Source: Myxococcales bacterium
GTDB lineage: Bacteria; Myxococcota_A; Bradymonadia; Bradymonadales; Bradymonadaceae
DNA length: 8,120 bases
Assembly (NCBI GenBank): GCA_007120615.1
Contig: SKNI01000390.1
Span: 1 to 8,120, forward strand
Direction of reading: 5' to 3'
Position numbers and translations under genes: made by a program. Below are positions 1 through 6,388 of this stretch, in pieces (the stretch's first letter is position 1; the number at the start of each line of letters is the position of its first letter). The notes beneath the pieces are model-generated. The model made no database searches. It saw nothing but the letters and a program-made list of their open reading frames with translations, and was not told where the DNA came from.

Positions 1-1568
1 AGGCCTCCAAATAGATCGACCTCCGAGCCGTCTCGAAGCGTGGCGTGCATCACGAAATGGCTGGACCAGGTAAAGGGTGTTACGAACATCCGCCAATTCT
101 GGTGAACGCGAAGTCCTCGCTGCATCTGGCGAATCTCGCGAGGCAGGAGCCGGTCTTCAGTGATGCTGTCGATATTACCGCCGATGGTGCTCGCCATCAG
201 CATTACCGAGGCCAGACCACAAATTACCCCGGTCCGAACATGATAGGCCCCGTAATCGAGCCAGCGGGTCATCCAGCCCATAGCGGGTCGATTGGACGCC
301 ACCAGCCGATAGACGGGGTCTCCGATAAAGGTGAATATCTTCAGCGGAGGACGCAAAACGAAGGCCCAGGGCGAATAGCCAACCACCGTCAAGAAGCCGT
401 CATAGCGCTCGTGAAGGTTGCCTTCGGAATCGCGAATGATCCAGGAGTTATTCTTCTTCATCCGCTTATGCAACTCCGGCTCATCAGACGCCGGCAATAC
501 CTTGACGAAACCGGGAAGCAGAAACTCTCGGATCAGGAGCACCATCTTCTTGCAGAACCCACAATCGGGGTCGTAGAAGATGGTCAACCCCTTTGCTTTT
601 TGAAGTCGCTCGGAGCTTCCCCACCGGTCCCAGAAGGAGGTGGGCAAGGCCGCAAGTATGGCCAGGGTGGACGCCATCGGGAAAAGCCCGACGGAGACCG
701 TAGCGAGGAGTCCCAATTGCAAGGCCGTCAGTCCCGCGATTCCCAACATTCGAAATCGAGAAAGCCAGCGAACTCGAACCTCACGAGAGGTAAAGATCAG
801 GAGCGGTAAAAACATCAACACCGGCCCAATCCCCTCTACAATGAGGGTGTAAACCGTCAATACCTGGGTGATAAAGAACGGCTGGTGCTCGGTGAGAAAT
901 TGGCCGAATGCCGTGACGTATTCCGGGCTAAGTGAGTAGGCGACGGCCGTAAAATTGGTGTGCCAGGAGGGATGCTCAAACTTCAAAATCGTGCTGAAGA
1001 AGTAGAGCAGAGGCATCTGCAAGAGCAGACCGGCGGTGGCGAAATTGGTTACCCGGCGGGGTATATTCTTTACCGTATTGAGGGCCCCGTCGATGGAAAA
1101 CCTCGCCCCCCAGGGCGAAAGAGCTCCCCACAGAAGCATCAGGCATAAAAGCGTATCCCCCCGGTGAACGATCGGGGGAGTCCGGGCCATCAATGAGACC
1201 AATAAGATCCAGGTCATCACCGAGGCAAATCGGGTCTTATAGCCAAAGAGCAGCATCAAAGCGAAGATGGCGTGAATTCCGAACAAAAATTGCTGCCACC
1301 ACAACTCCCCGCGAATCACATGGAACGAGACGATATACTGACTTCGTCTGGTCTCCAGCCAATATTCTCGGGGATAAATCCCGGCGTCGGTAAAGAAGGC
1401 CGCCAGATCCTGATATAAGATCGCCAGCGTCCATAAGACCGTCAGGGCCGCACAAATACGAACCAGGGCCATCGTCCTCAGGTCGACACCAAAGAAGTCG
1501 TCTAACTGAATCGCAATCCGCTCTCGCAGAGGTGCTTTCTTGGCAGCTGCTTTCTTCGCCTTACTCAT
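1..1568 (-). CDS. HTTM domain / DCC (DUF393) thiol-oxidoreductase-like fusion membrane protein (3' end beyond the window)
   Basis: Reading leftward from the ATG at 1568-1566, the frame is open to the window edge, giving 522 residues without a stop. The N-terminus is short and Lys/Ala-rich. Residues about 25-315 hold some six to eight hydrophobic helices in the style of HTTM proteins, the bacterial relatives of vitamin K-dependent gamma-carboxylase, including an HRGDTLL segment at 135-141. Residues about 328-430 form a DCC/DUF393 domain starting TIFYDPDCGFCKKM, with a CxxC pair at Cys336 and Cys339. A further hydrophobic helix follows at about 446-462, then the QNWRMF segment (489-494) often seen at the end of such fusions. 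The family sits in the inner membrane; the CxxC suggests redox chemistry, but substrate and reaction are not established and carboxylase activity should not be assumed. The gene begins 13 bases after the pckA stop, so co-transcription is likely. The ribosome binding site is weak (GAGAAG). Domain identity is firm, function is not. Confidence 0.88.
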   Translation of the reverse strand, partial: MSKAKKAAAKKAPLRERIAIQLDDFFGVDLRTMALVRICAALTVLWTLAILYQDLAAFFTDAGIYPREYWLETRRSQYIVSFHVIRGELWWQQFLFGIHAIFALMLLFGYKTRFASVMTWILLVSLMARTPPIVHRGDTLLCLMLLWGALSPWGARFSIDGALNTVKNIPRRVTNFATAGLLLQMPLLYFFSTILKFEHPSWHTNFTAVAYSLSPEYVTAFGQFLTEHQPFFITQVLTVYTLIVEGIGPVLMFLPLLIFTSREVRVRWLSRFRMLGIAGLTALQLGLLATVSVGLFPMASTLAILAALPTSFWDRWGSSERLQKAKGLTIFYDPDCGFCKKMVLLIREFLLPGFVKVLPASDEPELHKRMKKNNSWIIRDSEGNLHERYDGFLTVVGYSPWAFVLRPPLKIFTFIGDPVYRLVASNRPAMGWMTRWLDYGAYHVRTGVICGLASVMLMASTIGGNIDSITEDRLLPREIRQMQRGLRVHQNWRMFVTPFTWSSHFVMHATLRDGSEVDLFGG

Positions 1569-1581
1569 CTACTTCTCGCTC

Positions 1582-3171
1582 TCACTTCACCGACGGTGCC
1601 GCTGCCAGAACTTCTGGGCCAGCCTCATCAGAAAATTGTTCAAAGTTTTTATTGAACGCTCTCACTACTTTGCGGGCTGTCTCATCGAAGGCATCTTGAT
1701 CGGCCCACGTCTCACGGGGAGTCAATACGTCATCGGGAACCCCGGGACAGGAGGTGACAATTCCCACCTTGAAGAACGGGTCGGTCTTGGTGGGAGCGTC
1801 GATGAGTTTCTGGTCGTTGATGGCGTTGATGATCGCCCGGGTATATTTGAGCTTGATACGACTTCCCGTTCCAAAGGCTCCGCCGGTCCAGCCGGTGTTG
1901 ACCAACCAGGCTCGGCTGTCGTGGTCTCGCATCTTCTGAGCCAATAATTCGGCGTAGCGCATGGGATGCAAGATCAGAAATGCCGCTCCAAAGCAGGCCG
2001 AGAACGTAGCCTCGGGCTCCTCCACTCCCACTTCGGTGCCGGCGACTTTGGCCGTATAACCGTTGATAAAGTGATACATCGCCTGCTCCGGAGAGAGCCG
2101 GCTGACCGGAGGCAACACCCCGTAGGCGTCGCAGGTCAAAAAGATGATATTGTTGGCGTGACTTCCCACGCAAGGAATCTTGGCATCGGGCACAAACTCG
2201 ATGGGATAGGAGGTTCGGGTGTTCTGGGTGATGGAATCGTCGGTATAGTCGACCACCCGGGTCTCTTCATCATAGCCCACGTTTTCCAATACCGCGCCGA
2301 AGCGAATCGCATCATAGATGATGGGCTCGGCGTCGCGGGAGAGGTCGATGGTCTTGGCGTAGCAGCCGCCCTCGATATTAAAGACACCCCGCTCCGTCCA
2401 GCAATGCTCGTCGTCTCCGATCAGTCGGCGGTGGGGATCGGTGGAGAGGGTGGTCTTGCCGGTTCCCGAGAGTCCGAAGAAGAGCGAAACATCGCCTTCC
2501 TCCCCCTCGTTGGCCGAACAATGCATGGAGAGAACGTCCTTCTTGGGCATCAGATAATGCATCACCGAGAAGATTCCCTTCTTCATCTCGCCGGCATATT
2601 CGGTTCCAAGGATCACAAAATGGCCGGTGCTAAAATCGAGGGCCACGCTGGCATTGGAGTCCACTTCTTTGACCGCCTCGGGGTCGGCCTTGCAGCCACC
2701 GGCGTTGAAGATGACGTAATCGGGCTCGCCGAAGTCCTCTAACTCTTCGGCGGTGGGCCGAATTAACATATTGTGCATAAAGAGGGCGTGATAGGCCCGG
2801 GCACAGATGACCCGAACTTTGAGCTGATGCTTTGGATCCCAGCCGGCGAACCCGTCGATCACGTATAATTTGTCGCGGCCGCTGAGGTACTCCACTGCCA
2901 TCTTTCGATTGGTGGCAAAGCCCTCGGGGCTGAGTTCCATATTGATCTTTCCCCACCACACATCCTCTTCACTACCCGGTTCGCGGACAATACGCTTGTC
3001 CTTGGGAGTACGGCCGGTCTTCTCCCCGGAGTAGGCGATCAAAGCCCCGGTTGACGAGAGAACGGTTCCTTTATTTCGCCGAATCGCCTCCTCATAGAGC
3101 CTCGCCACCCCCGGATTTCGGAGCACTTTGGGACCATCGATTCCGTATTCTTTCAATTCCACCATGCTCAT
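1582..3171 (-). CDS. pckA: phosphoenolpyruvate carboxykinase (ATP)
   Basis: This cytoplasmic enzyme converts oxaloacetate and ATP to phosphoenolpyruvate, CO2 and ADP, the entry step of gluconeogenesis. The 529-residue product has the usual length of the ATP-dependent family and appears intact. Visible motifs in order: RTPKDKR at 54-60 (substrate-binding Arg), FNAGGCKADP at 155-164, the EYAGEMKKG stretch at 191-199 with the expected metal-ligand Lys, MHCSAN at 216-221 with the metal-ligand His217, the P-loop GLSGTGKTTLS at 233-243, the second metal/nucleotide motif IGDDEHCW at 251-258, the active-site Arg in TRTSYP at 318-323, and NTGWTGGAFGTGSR at 425-438. This combination marks the ATP-type rather than the GTP-type enzyme. 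The start at 3171 is preceded by AAGGTGAG at good spacing; a second in-frame Met two codons later is less well placed. The gene lies 132 bases downstream of the response regulator and 13 bases upstream of the HTTM-DCC gene, with no terminator visible on either side. Confidence 0.98.
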   Translation of the reverse strand: MSMVELKEYGIDGPKVLRNPGVARLYEEAIRRNKGTVLSSTGALIAYSGEKTGRTPKDKRIVREPGSEEDVWWGKINMELSPEGFATNRKMAVEYLSGRDKLYVIDGFAGWDPKHQLKVRVICARAYHALFMHNMLIRPTAEELEDFGEPDYVIFNAGGCKADPEAVKEVDSNASVALDFSTGHFVILGTEYAGEMKKGIFSVMHYLMPKKDVLSMHCSANEGEEGDVSLFFGLSGTGKTTLSTDPHRRLIGDDEHCWTERGVFNIEGGCYAKTIDLSRDAEPIIYDAIRFGAVLENVGYDEETRVVDYTDDSITQNTRTSYPIEFVPDAKIPCVGSHANNIIFLTCDAYGVLPPVSRLSPEQAMYHFINGYTAKVAGTEVGVEEPEATFSACFGAAFLILHPMRYAELLAQKMRDHDSRAWLVNTGWTGGAFGTGSRIKLKYTRAIINAINDQKLIDAPTKTDPFFKVGIVTSCPGVPDDVLTPRETWADQDAFDETARKVVRAFNKNFEQFSDEAGPEVLAAAPSVK

Positions 3172-3303
3172 CGCCTCACCTTGTAGTAATAGCTCGTCAA
3201 CACGTTCATTTATGGTTCCACTCCCGTGACCTCAACTGGAATTGCCGCACCCTAACGACGGCCGTTGTTCCAGGTCAAGGCAATCGCCCTACTTTCTTTG
3301 TTC
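3172..3303 (-). promoter_or_regulatory. pckA upstream region with candidate promoters and dyad
   Basis: This 132-base spacer separates the response regulator stop from the pckA start. On the minus strand TTGACC (3278-3273) is followed after 18 bases by TAGGGT (3254-3249). The first hexamer matches the sigma-70 -35 consensus at five of six bases, the second matches the -10 at only three. A second, weaker candidate is TTGAGG (3235-3230) with CATAAA (3214-3209) after 15 bases. Either would leave a short leader before the AAGGTGAG ribosome binding site. A separate promoter would let pckA be expressed independently of the two-component genes. No convincing sigma-54 -24/-12 element and no U-tract terminator hairpin were found. 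Confidence 0.35.
3254..3269. repeat. 16-bp near-perfect palindrome, possible operator
   Basis: AACGACGGCCGTTGTT reads the same on both strands except at one pair of symmetric positions. It has no loop, so it suits a dimeric protein-binding site better than an RNA hairpin. It fills almost the whole 18-base spacer between the candidate -35 (3273-3278) and -10 (3249-3254) of pckA. It is flanked by a second, imperfect inverted pair (CCTTGACCTGG and CCAGTTGAGG on the minus strand), which could fold around it in RNA. The binding protein, if any, cannot be named from the sequence. Confidence 0.4.
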
Positions 3304-4707
3304 TCAGGTCACCGCTTCGCCGTCTCCCTCTTCGATGCCGTACTTCTCCAGCTTGTAATATAAGGCGCTGGCTTTGATCCCCAGGAGGCGGGCGGTTTCG
3401 GTTTTTACACCGTCAGCCTTCTCAAACGCCGCACAGATCAGATCGCGCTCCAGATCTTCTAAGACTTCCGGCAAACTTCTCGCCTCCACAGCCCCCAGGT
3501 CAAGCCCGCTCGGGGAAGACTCTCCACCGATCATCGGTGGCAGATCGGCGCTGGAGATGATCTCGGAGTCCGCAAATACAAGGGCGTGCTCGATGACGTT
3601 CTCCAACTCCCGCACATTACCGGGCCACGAATACTTCTGCAGCTTACTGAGCACCGACGGCTCTACGGAACGAGCCGGAGAGCGCGTTCGGGTCTGGAGC
3701 TTCTCCACAAAATGCTCCACCAGAGGAGCGATATCCCCCGGCCGGTCTCGAAGCGGAGGCAATTCGATGGGAATGATGTGAAGCCGATAAAAAAGGTCTT
3801 CACGAAAGGTCCCTTCGTCCACAGCCTCTCTCAAATTCTTATTGGTGGCCGTGACCACTCGCACATCGGTGGTCAGGGTTTGTTCACCACCAACCCGTTC
3901 AAACTCGCGCTCCTGCAGGACCCGCAACAATTTCAACTGAATGGCGGGACTGATATCGCCGATCTCATCGAGGAAGATGGTTCCCCCGTCGGCCAATTCA
4001 AATCGTCCCATTCGTCGTTGATGGGCCCCGGTAAAGGCCCCCTTCTCGTGGCCGAAGAGCTCCGACTCCAACAGACTCTCTGCCAGCGCCGAGCAGTTGA
4101 CCTTCACAAACGGTCCCTTCGCCCGGGGAGAAGCCCGGTGAAGAGCCCGGGCGACCAGCTCTTTGCCCGTGCCCGACTCCCCGAAGATAAACGCGGTGCT
4201 GTCGCTTCCTGCCGCCCGCTTGACCCGGGAGAGCACCCGCTGCATGGCCGGTGAATCTCCCACGATCTCGTCGTCAAAATCCTGAGCCGAATCCCGCCGG
4301 AGCATGGCATTTTCACTCTCCAGACGCTCCGTGTGACGGCGCTCCTCTCGAATTCCCAGGGCCCGCTCCACCCGGGTACGCAGCAGATCGGGGGGAAAGG
4401 GTTTGGCGATAAAATCAAAGGCTCCCACCTTCATCGCTTCCACCGCCCGTTCAATACTTCCGAATGCGGTCATCATAATCACGATGGCGTCTTCGTCGAT
4501 CTCTCGAACCTGGCGCAAGACCTCCATCCCGTCGACATCGTCCATCTTCAGATCGGTAATGACCAGGTCCGGGGACTTCAGATGAAACGTCGCCAGCCCG
4601 CCCTCCCCGCCGGCCTCCGAAAACACCTCATGATCCATTCGCTCCAGGACCTGAACGACCCCTTCACGCAACGTCTCGTTATCCTCGATCACCAGTACTT
4701 TTGCCAT
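3304..4707 (-). CDS. sigma-54-dependent response regulator, NtrC family
   Basis: This cytoplasmic DNA-binding activator of sigma-54 RNA polymerase is 467 residues from the chosen start. The receiver domain (about 3-115) has the acidic pair Glu8/Asp9, the phosphoacceptor Asp52 in TDLKM, Thr80 and Lys102. The AAA+ domain (about 147-380) has Walker A GESGTGKE at 176-183, the sigma-54 contact loop GAFTGA at 223-228, Walker B FLDE at 245-248, arginine-finger candidates in FREDLFYRL at 301-309, and [10 protein letters not shown] at 361-370. A Fis-type helix-turn-helix occupies about 417-456 ([16 protein letters not shown]). All key residues are present, so it should be active. The start at 4707 is preferred because the receiver fold begins at once and a GGGAG/AGGAG site lies just upstream; a longer frame from 4764 would add 19 residues unlike a receiver. 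It follows its kinase gene by 44 bases. The signal and target promoters are unknown. Confidence 0.96.
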   Translation of the reverse strand: MAKVLVIEDNETLREGVVQVLERMDHEVFSEAGGEGGLATFHLKSPDLVITDLKMDDVDGMEVLRQVREIDEDAIVIMMTAFGSIERAVEAMKVGAFDFIAKPFPPDLLRTRVERALGIREERRHTERLESENAMLRRDSAQDFDDEIVGDSPAMQRVLSRVKRAAGSDSTAFIFGESGTGKELVARALHRASPRAKGPFVKVNCSALAESLLESELFGHEKGAFTGAHQRRMGRFELADGGTIFLDEIGDISPAIQLKLLRVLQEREFERVGGEQTLTTDVRVVTATNKNLREAVDEGTFREDLFYRLHIIPIELPPLRDRPGDIAPLVEHFVEKLQTRTRSPARSVEPSVLSKLQKYSWPGNVRELENVIEHALVFADSEIISSADLPPMIGGESSPSGLDLGAVEARSLPEVLEDLERDLICAAFEKADGVKTETARLLGIKASALYYKLEKYGIEEGDGEAVT

Positions 4708-4709
4708 AT

Positions 4710-4719
4710 CTCCTCTCCC
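4710..4719 (-). promoter_or_regulatory. ribosome binding site deciding the response regulator start
   Basis: On the minus strand GGGAGAGGAG ends two bases before the ATG at 4707-4705. The GGGAG part sits seven bases from the start codon, close to the ideal distance. The alternative Met at 4764 would lie inside the kinase coding region and would put non-receiver residues ahead of the domain, so this site supports the shorter protein. Confidence 0.65.
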
Positions 4720-4750
4720 GGGTTCCCTCACAGGCCGCCCCACGCCTCGT

Positions 4751-4759
4751 ATTATCCCA
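4751..4759 (-). promoter_or_regulatory. possible internal extended -10 promoter for the response regulator
   Basis: On the minus strand TGGGATAAT (4759-4751) matches an extended -10 element (TGn followed by GATAAT, five of six bases of the -10 consensus). It overlaps the TAA stop codon of the kinase gene. No recognisable -35 hexamer precedes it, although extended -10 promoters often lack one. Transcription from here would start about 35-40 bases before the regulator ATG and would let the regulator be made without the kinase. It may also be chance. Confidence 0.27.
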
Positions 4760-6263
4760 GCCATCCCTGGGGAACGGCCTCTTGCACTTGCTCCTTGGAC
4801 CTCGACGCTTGGATACTCGCATCGAATGGCAGTCGGAATCGAACGGTTGTACCCTGACCAATTTGACTTTCAATTTCCAGTCTCCCGCCGTGATCTTCGA
4901 TGATTTGTCGCGTCAAAGACAAGCCCAATCCGCTCCCCTTCTCCCGGGTGGTGAAGAAGGGCCGGGTCAACTTCTCGATCTGTTCCTCTGCAATTCCATC
5001 GCCCTCATCGACGATCTCAATGATTCGAGCGGCGTCGACCGCCCGACACCGTATCACGATGAGGTCGTCGGCGCTGCAGGCCTGACAGGCGTTGCGAATC
5101 ACGTTTAAGACCCCCCGTCTGATTCGCCCCGGGTCGGCGGTCAACTCCACCCCCTCTTCAATCTCCATCTCCAGTCGACACCGGGCGTTGGACACATCGG
5201 AAGCGACGAGATCGGCGATCTCAGCGAGAAATAACCCGCCGTCCAGGCGCTCCGGTTTGAGACCTTCCGGTCGCGCGAAGTCGAGGAAGTCGCCCACCAC
5301 CCGTCCCAGGTAATGTACCTCTCGCTCGATTCTGCCTACCATCTCCAATTTCTTCTCCCGATCATCGATCGCGGCGGCCACCTGTAGATCCTCTTTGAGA
5401 AGCCCGCAGAATAATTCCATTCCCCCCAGGGGGTTTCGCACTTCATGTGCGATTCCCGCCAGCATCAATTGCATCTGCTGATCTCGCTCCACGATCGAGC
5501 GGCGCATTTCCTCAAAAGAGTCGGTCAAAAAGTCCAGCTCATCGGTTCGCATCAATCGACCCGAAGAGTCCACATCCAGAGGAGTCTTCATATCGCCATC
5601 GGCCAGTCTCCCTGCAGCGTCAACGAGGGCATCGACGGGACGAACCAGGAGCTTGGAGAACCACAGACCGATCACGATTACGACTCCTACTCCCAGGGCA
5701 CCGAGAAGGGTTAAGATCGTAGCGAAGCCGGTCAAGAGGTCAAAATAGGTGGCGCTGGCCTCGACCCCGATGGCGGCGATGATCTGACCGTCCAGAAAGA
5801 TCGGGACATAAGCAGTCTTGTGAAACTCCCCGTCCTCGGCCTGAAAGAGCGGCCCCGTCGTCGTGACTCCATCGGCAAAGGTCGACCCCCACTCCCCGCG
5901 ATCGGCCTGAATCCTGTACAGGGTACTGCCGAAAGCGGTCTCCTCGGTATCCACAAGACTGCCCGCCTCCCTATCGAAGATAAAGATCCGCCGAACCCCG
6001 GTGGCCTGGCGAGCCGCCTCGAGCCGATCGTAGAGCCGGGAGCGCACGCGGGGCATCGACTCATCGAGCCGCGAGATCTGAGAGGCGTCGATACCATCGG
6101 ACATATCGGCCGCCACCACCTGACCCACGGCTGCCAGCCGCTGAGCCAACTCATCTTCCATCCCCTGTCTGGCCGAGATATAGGCCACCGCCACCAGCAC
6201 CACAACGATTGCCGCCGTGGGCAATACGAAGGCCGTCATCATTCGAGCCCGTAACGAGTGCAT
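4752..6263 (-). CDS. membrane sensor histidine kinase (Cache-like sensor, HAMP, HisKA, HATPase)
   Basis: This 503-residue inner-membrane kinase most likely phosphorylates the adjacent NtrC-type regulator. Two hydrophobic helices (about 10-30 and 180-203) bracket a periplasmic segment of about 150 residues. The [14 protein letters not shown] strand and the final [20 protein letters not shown] part look like a PAS-like Cache sensor domain; the ligand is unknown. A HAMP linker follows (about 204-260). The dimerisation domain carries the phosphoacceptor His273 in [12 protein letters not shown]. The ATPase domain shows the N box NVIRNACQA (387-395), the G1 motif DEGDGI (419-424), and the F and G2 boxes [14 protein letters not shown] (435-448). 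The set is complete, as in the NtrB/ZraS-like kinases that pair with sigma-54 activators. The start at 6263 follows GGAG (6273-6270) with six bases between. The coding end lies 44 bases before the regulator start, so the two probably share an operon. Confidence 0.95.
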   Translation of the reverse strand: MHSLRARMMTAFVLPTAAIVVVLVAVAYISARQGMEDELAQRLAAVGQVVAADMSDGIDASQISRLDESMPRVRSRLYDRLEAARQATGVRRIFIFDREAGSLVDTEETAFGSTLYRIQADRGEWGSTFADGVTTTGPLFQAEDGEFHKTAYVPIFLDGQIIAAIGVEASATYFDLLTGFATILTLLGALGVGVVIVIGLWFSKLLVRPVDALVDAAGRLADGDMKTPLDVDSSGRLMRTDELDFLTDSFEEMRRSIVERDQQMQLMLAGIAHEVRNPLGGMELFCGLLKEDLQVAAAIDDREKKLEMVGRIEREVHYLGRVVGDFLDFARPEGLKPERLDGGLFLAEIADLVASDVSNARCRLEMEIEEGVELTADPGRIRRGVLNVIRNACQACSADDLIVIRCRAVDAARIIEIVDEGDGIAEEQIEKLTRPFFTTREKGSGLGLSLTRQIIEDHGGRLEIESQIGQGTTVRFRLPFDASIQASRSKEQVQEAVPQGWLG

Positions 6264-6388
6264 CTTCTACTCCGGTGGTCATTTGGGCCAACTCTCAACG
6301 ATAGCGTAGAATTGACACCCTTTGGACCCGAAGGCTATCCTCGGAGGGCAGTGGAAATCAAACACCAACGAAAATTCTTGAGTCCCCA
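6264..6388. other. divergent intergenic control region
   Basis: These 125 bases separate the start codons of the histidine kinase (leftward) and the FHA protein (rightward), so promoters for both must lie here or inside the coding regions. The rightward promoter is clear and listed separately. For the kinase only weak candidates are seen, such as a TATCGT -10-like hexamer at 6303-6298 on the minus strand without a good -35. An imperfect inverted repeat, CCGAAGG (6328-6334) with CCTCGG (6339-6344), covers the rightward -10 and could be an operator. No sigma-54 element was recognised. Confidence 0.5.
6312..6341 (+). promoter_or_regulatory. sigma-70-type promoter for the FHA protein gene
   Basis: A perfect -35 hexamer TTGACA (6312-6317) is followed after 18 bases by TATCCT (6336-6341), which keeps the most conserved first, second and last bases of the -10 consensus. 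Transcription would start near 6348 and leave a leader of about 40 bases. The ATG at 6389 has only a weak ribosome binding site (TTGAG), so translation may be modest. The promoter points away from the kinase gene. Confidence 0.55.

Noticed and set aside
45..809. Plus-strand open frame of 254 codons
   Set aside because: It is antisense to the HTTM-DCC gene, whose frame gives clear membrane helices and a CxxC domain; the plus-strand translation matches no known fold.
1966..2742. Plus-strand open frame of 258 codons
   Set aside because: It lies wholly opposite pckA, a fully conserved enzyme; the frame is a by-product of GC-rich codon use.
3279..3288. GGCAATCGCC short inverted repeat after the regulator stop as a terminator
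   Set aside because: The stem is only three base pairs and no T-run follows on the minus strand.
3172..3303. Sigma-54 promoter upstream of pckA
   Set aside because: No GG and GC pair at the required spacing with TGGC/TTGC-like context was found on the minus strand.
3586..4254. Plus-strand open frame of 222 codons
   Set aside because: It is antisense to the AAA+ domain of the response regulator and shows no recognisable domain.
4705..4764. Longer response regulator start at 4764, overlapping the kinase gene by 13 bases
   Set aside because: The extra 19 residues are Arg/Gly-rich and precede a receiver fold that begins directly at the internal Met, which has its own good ribosome binding site.
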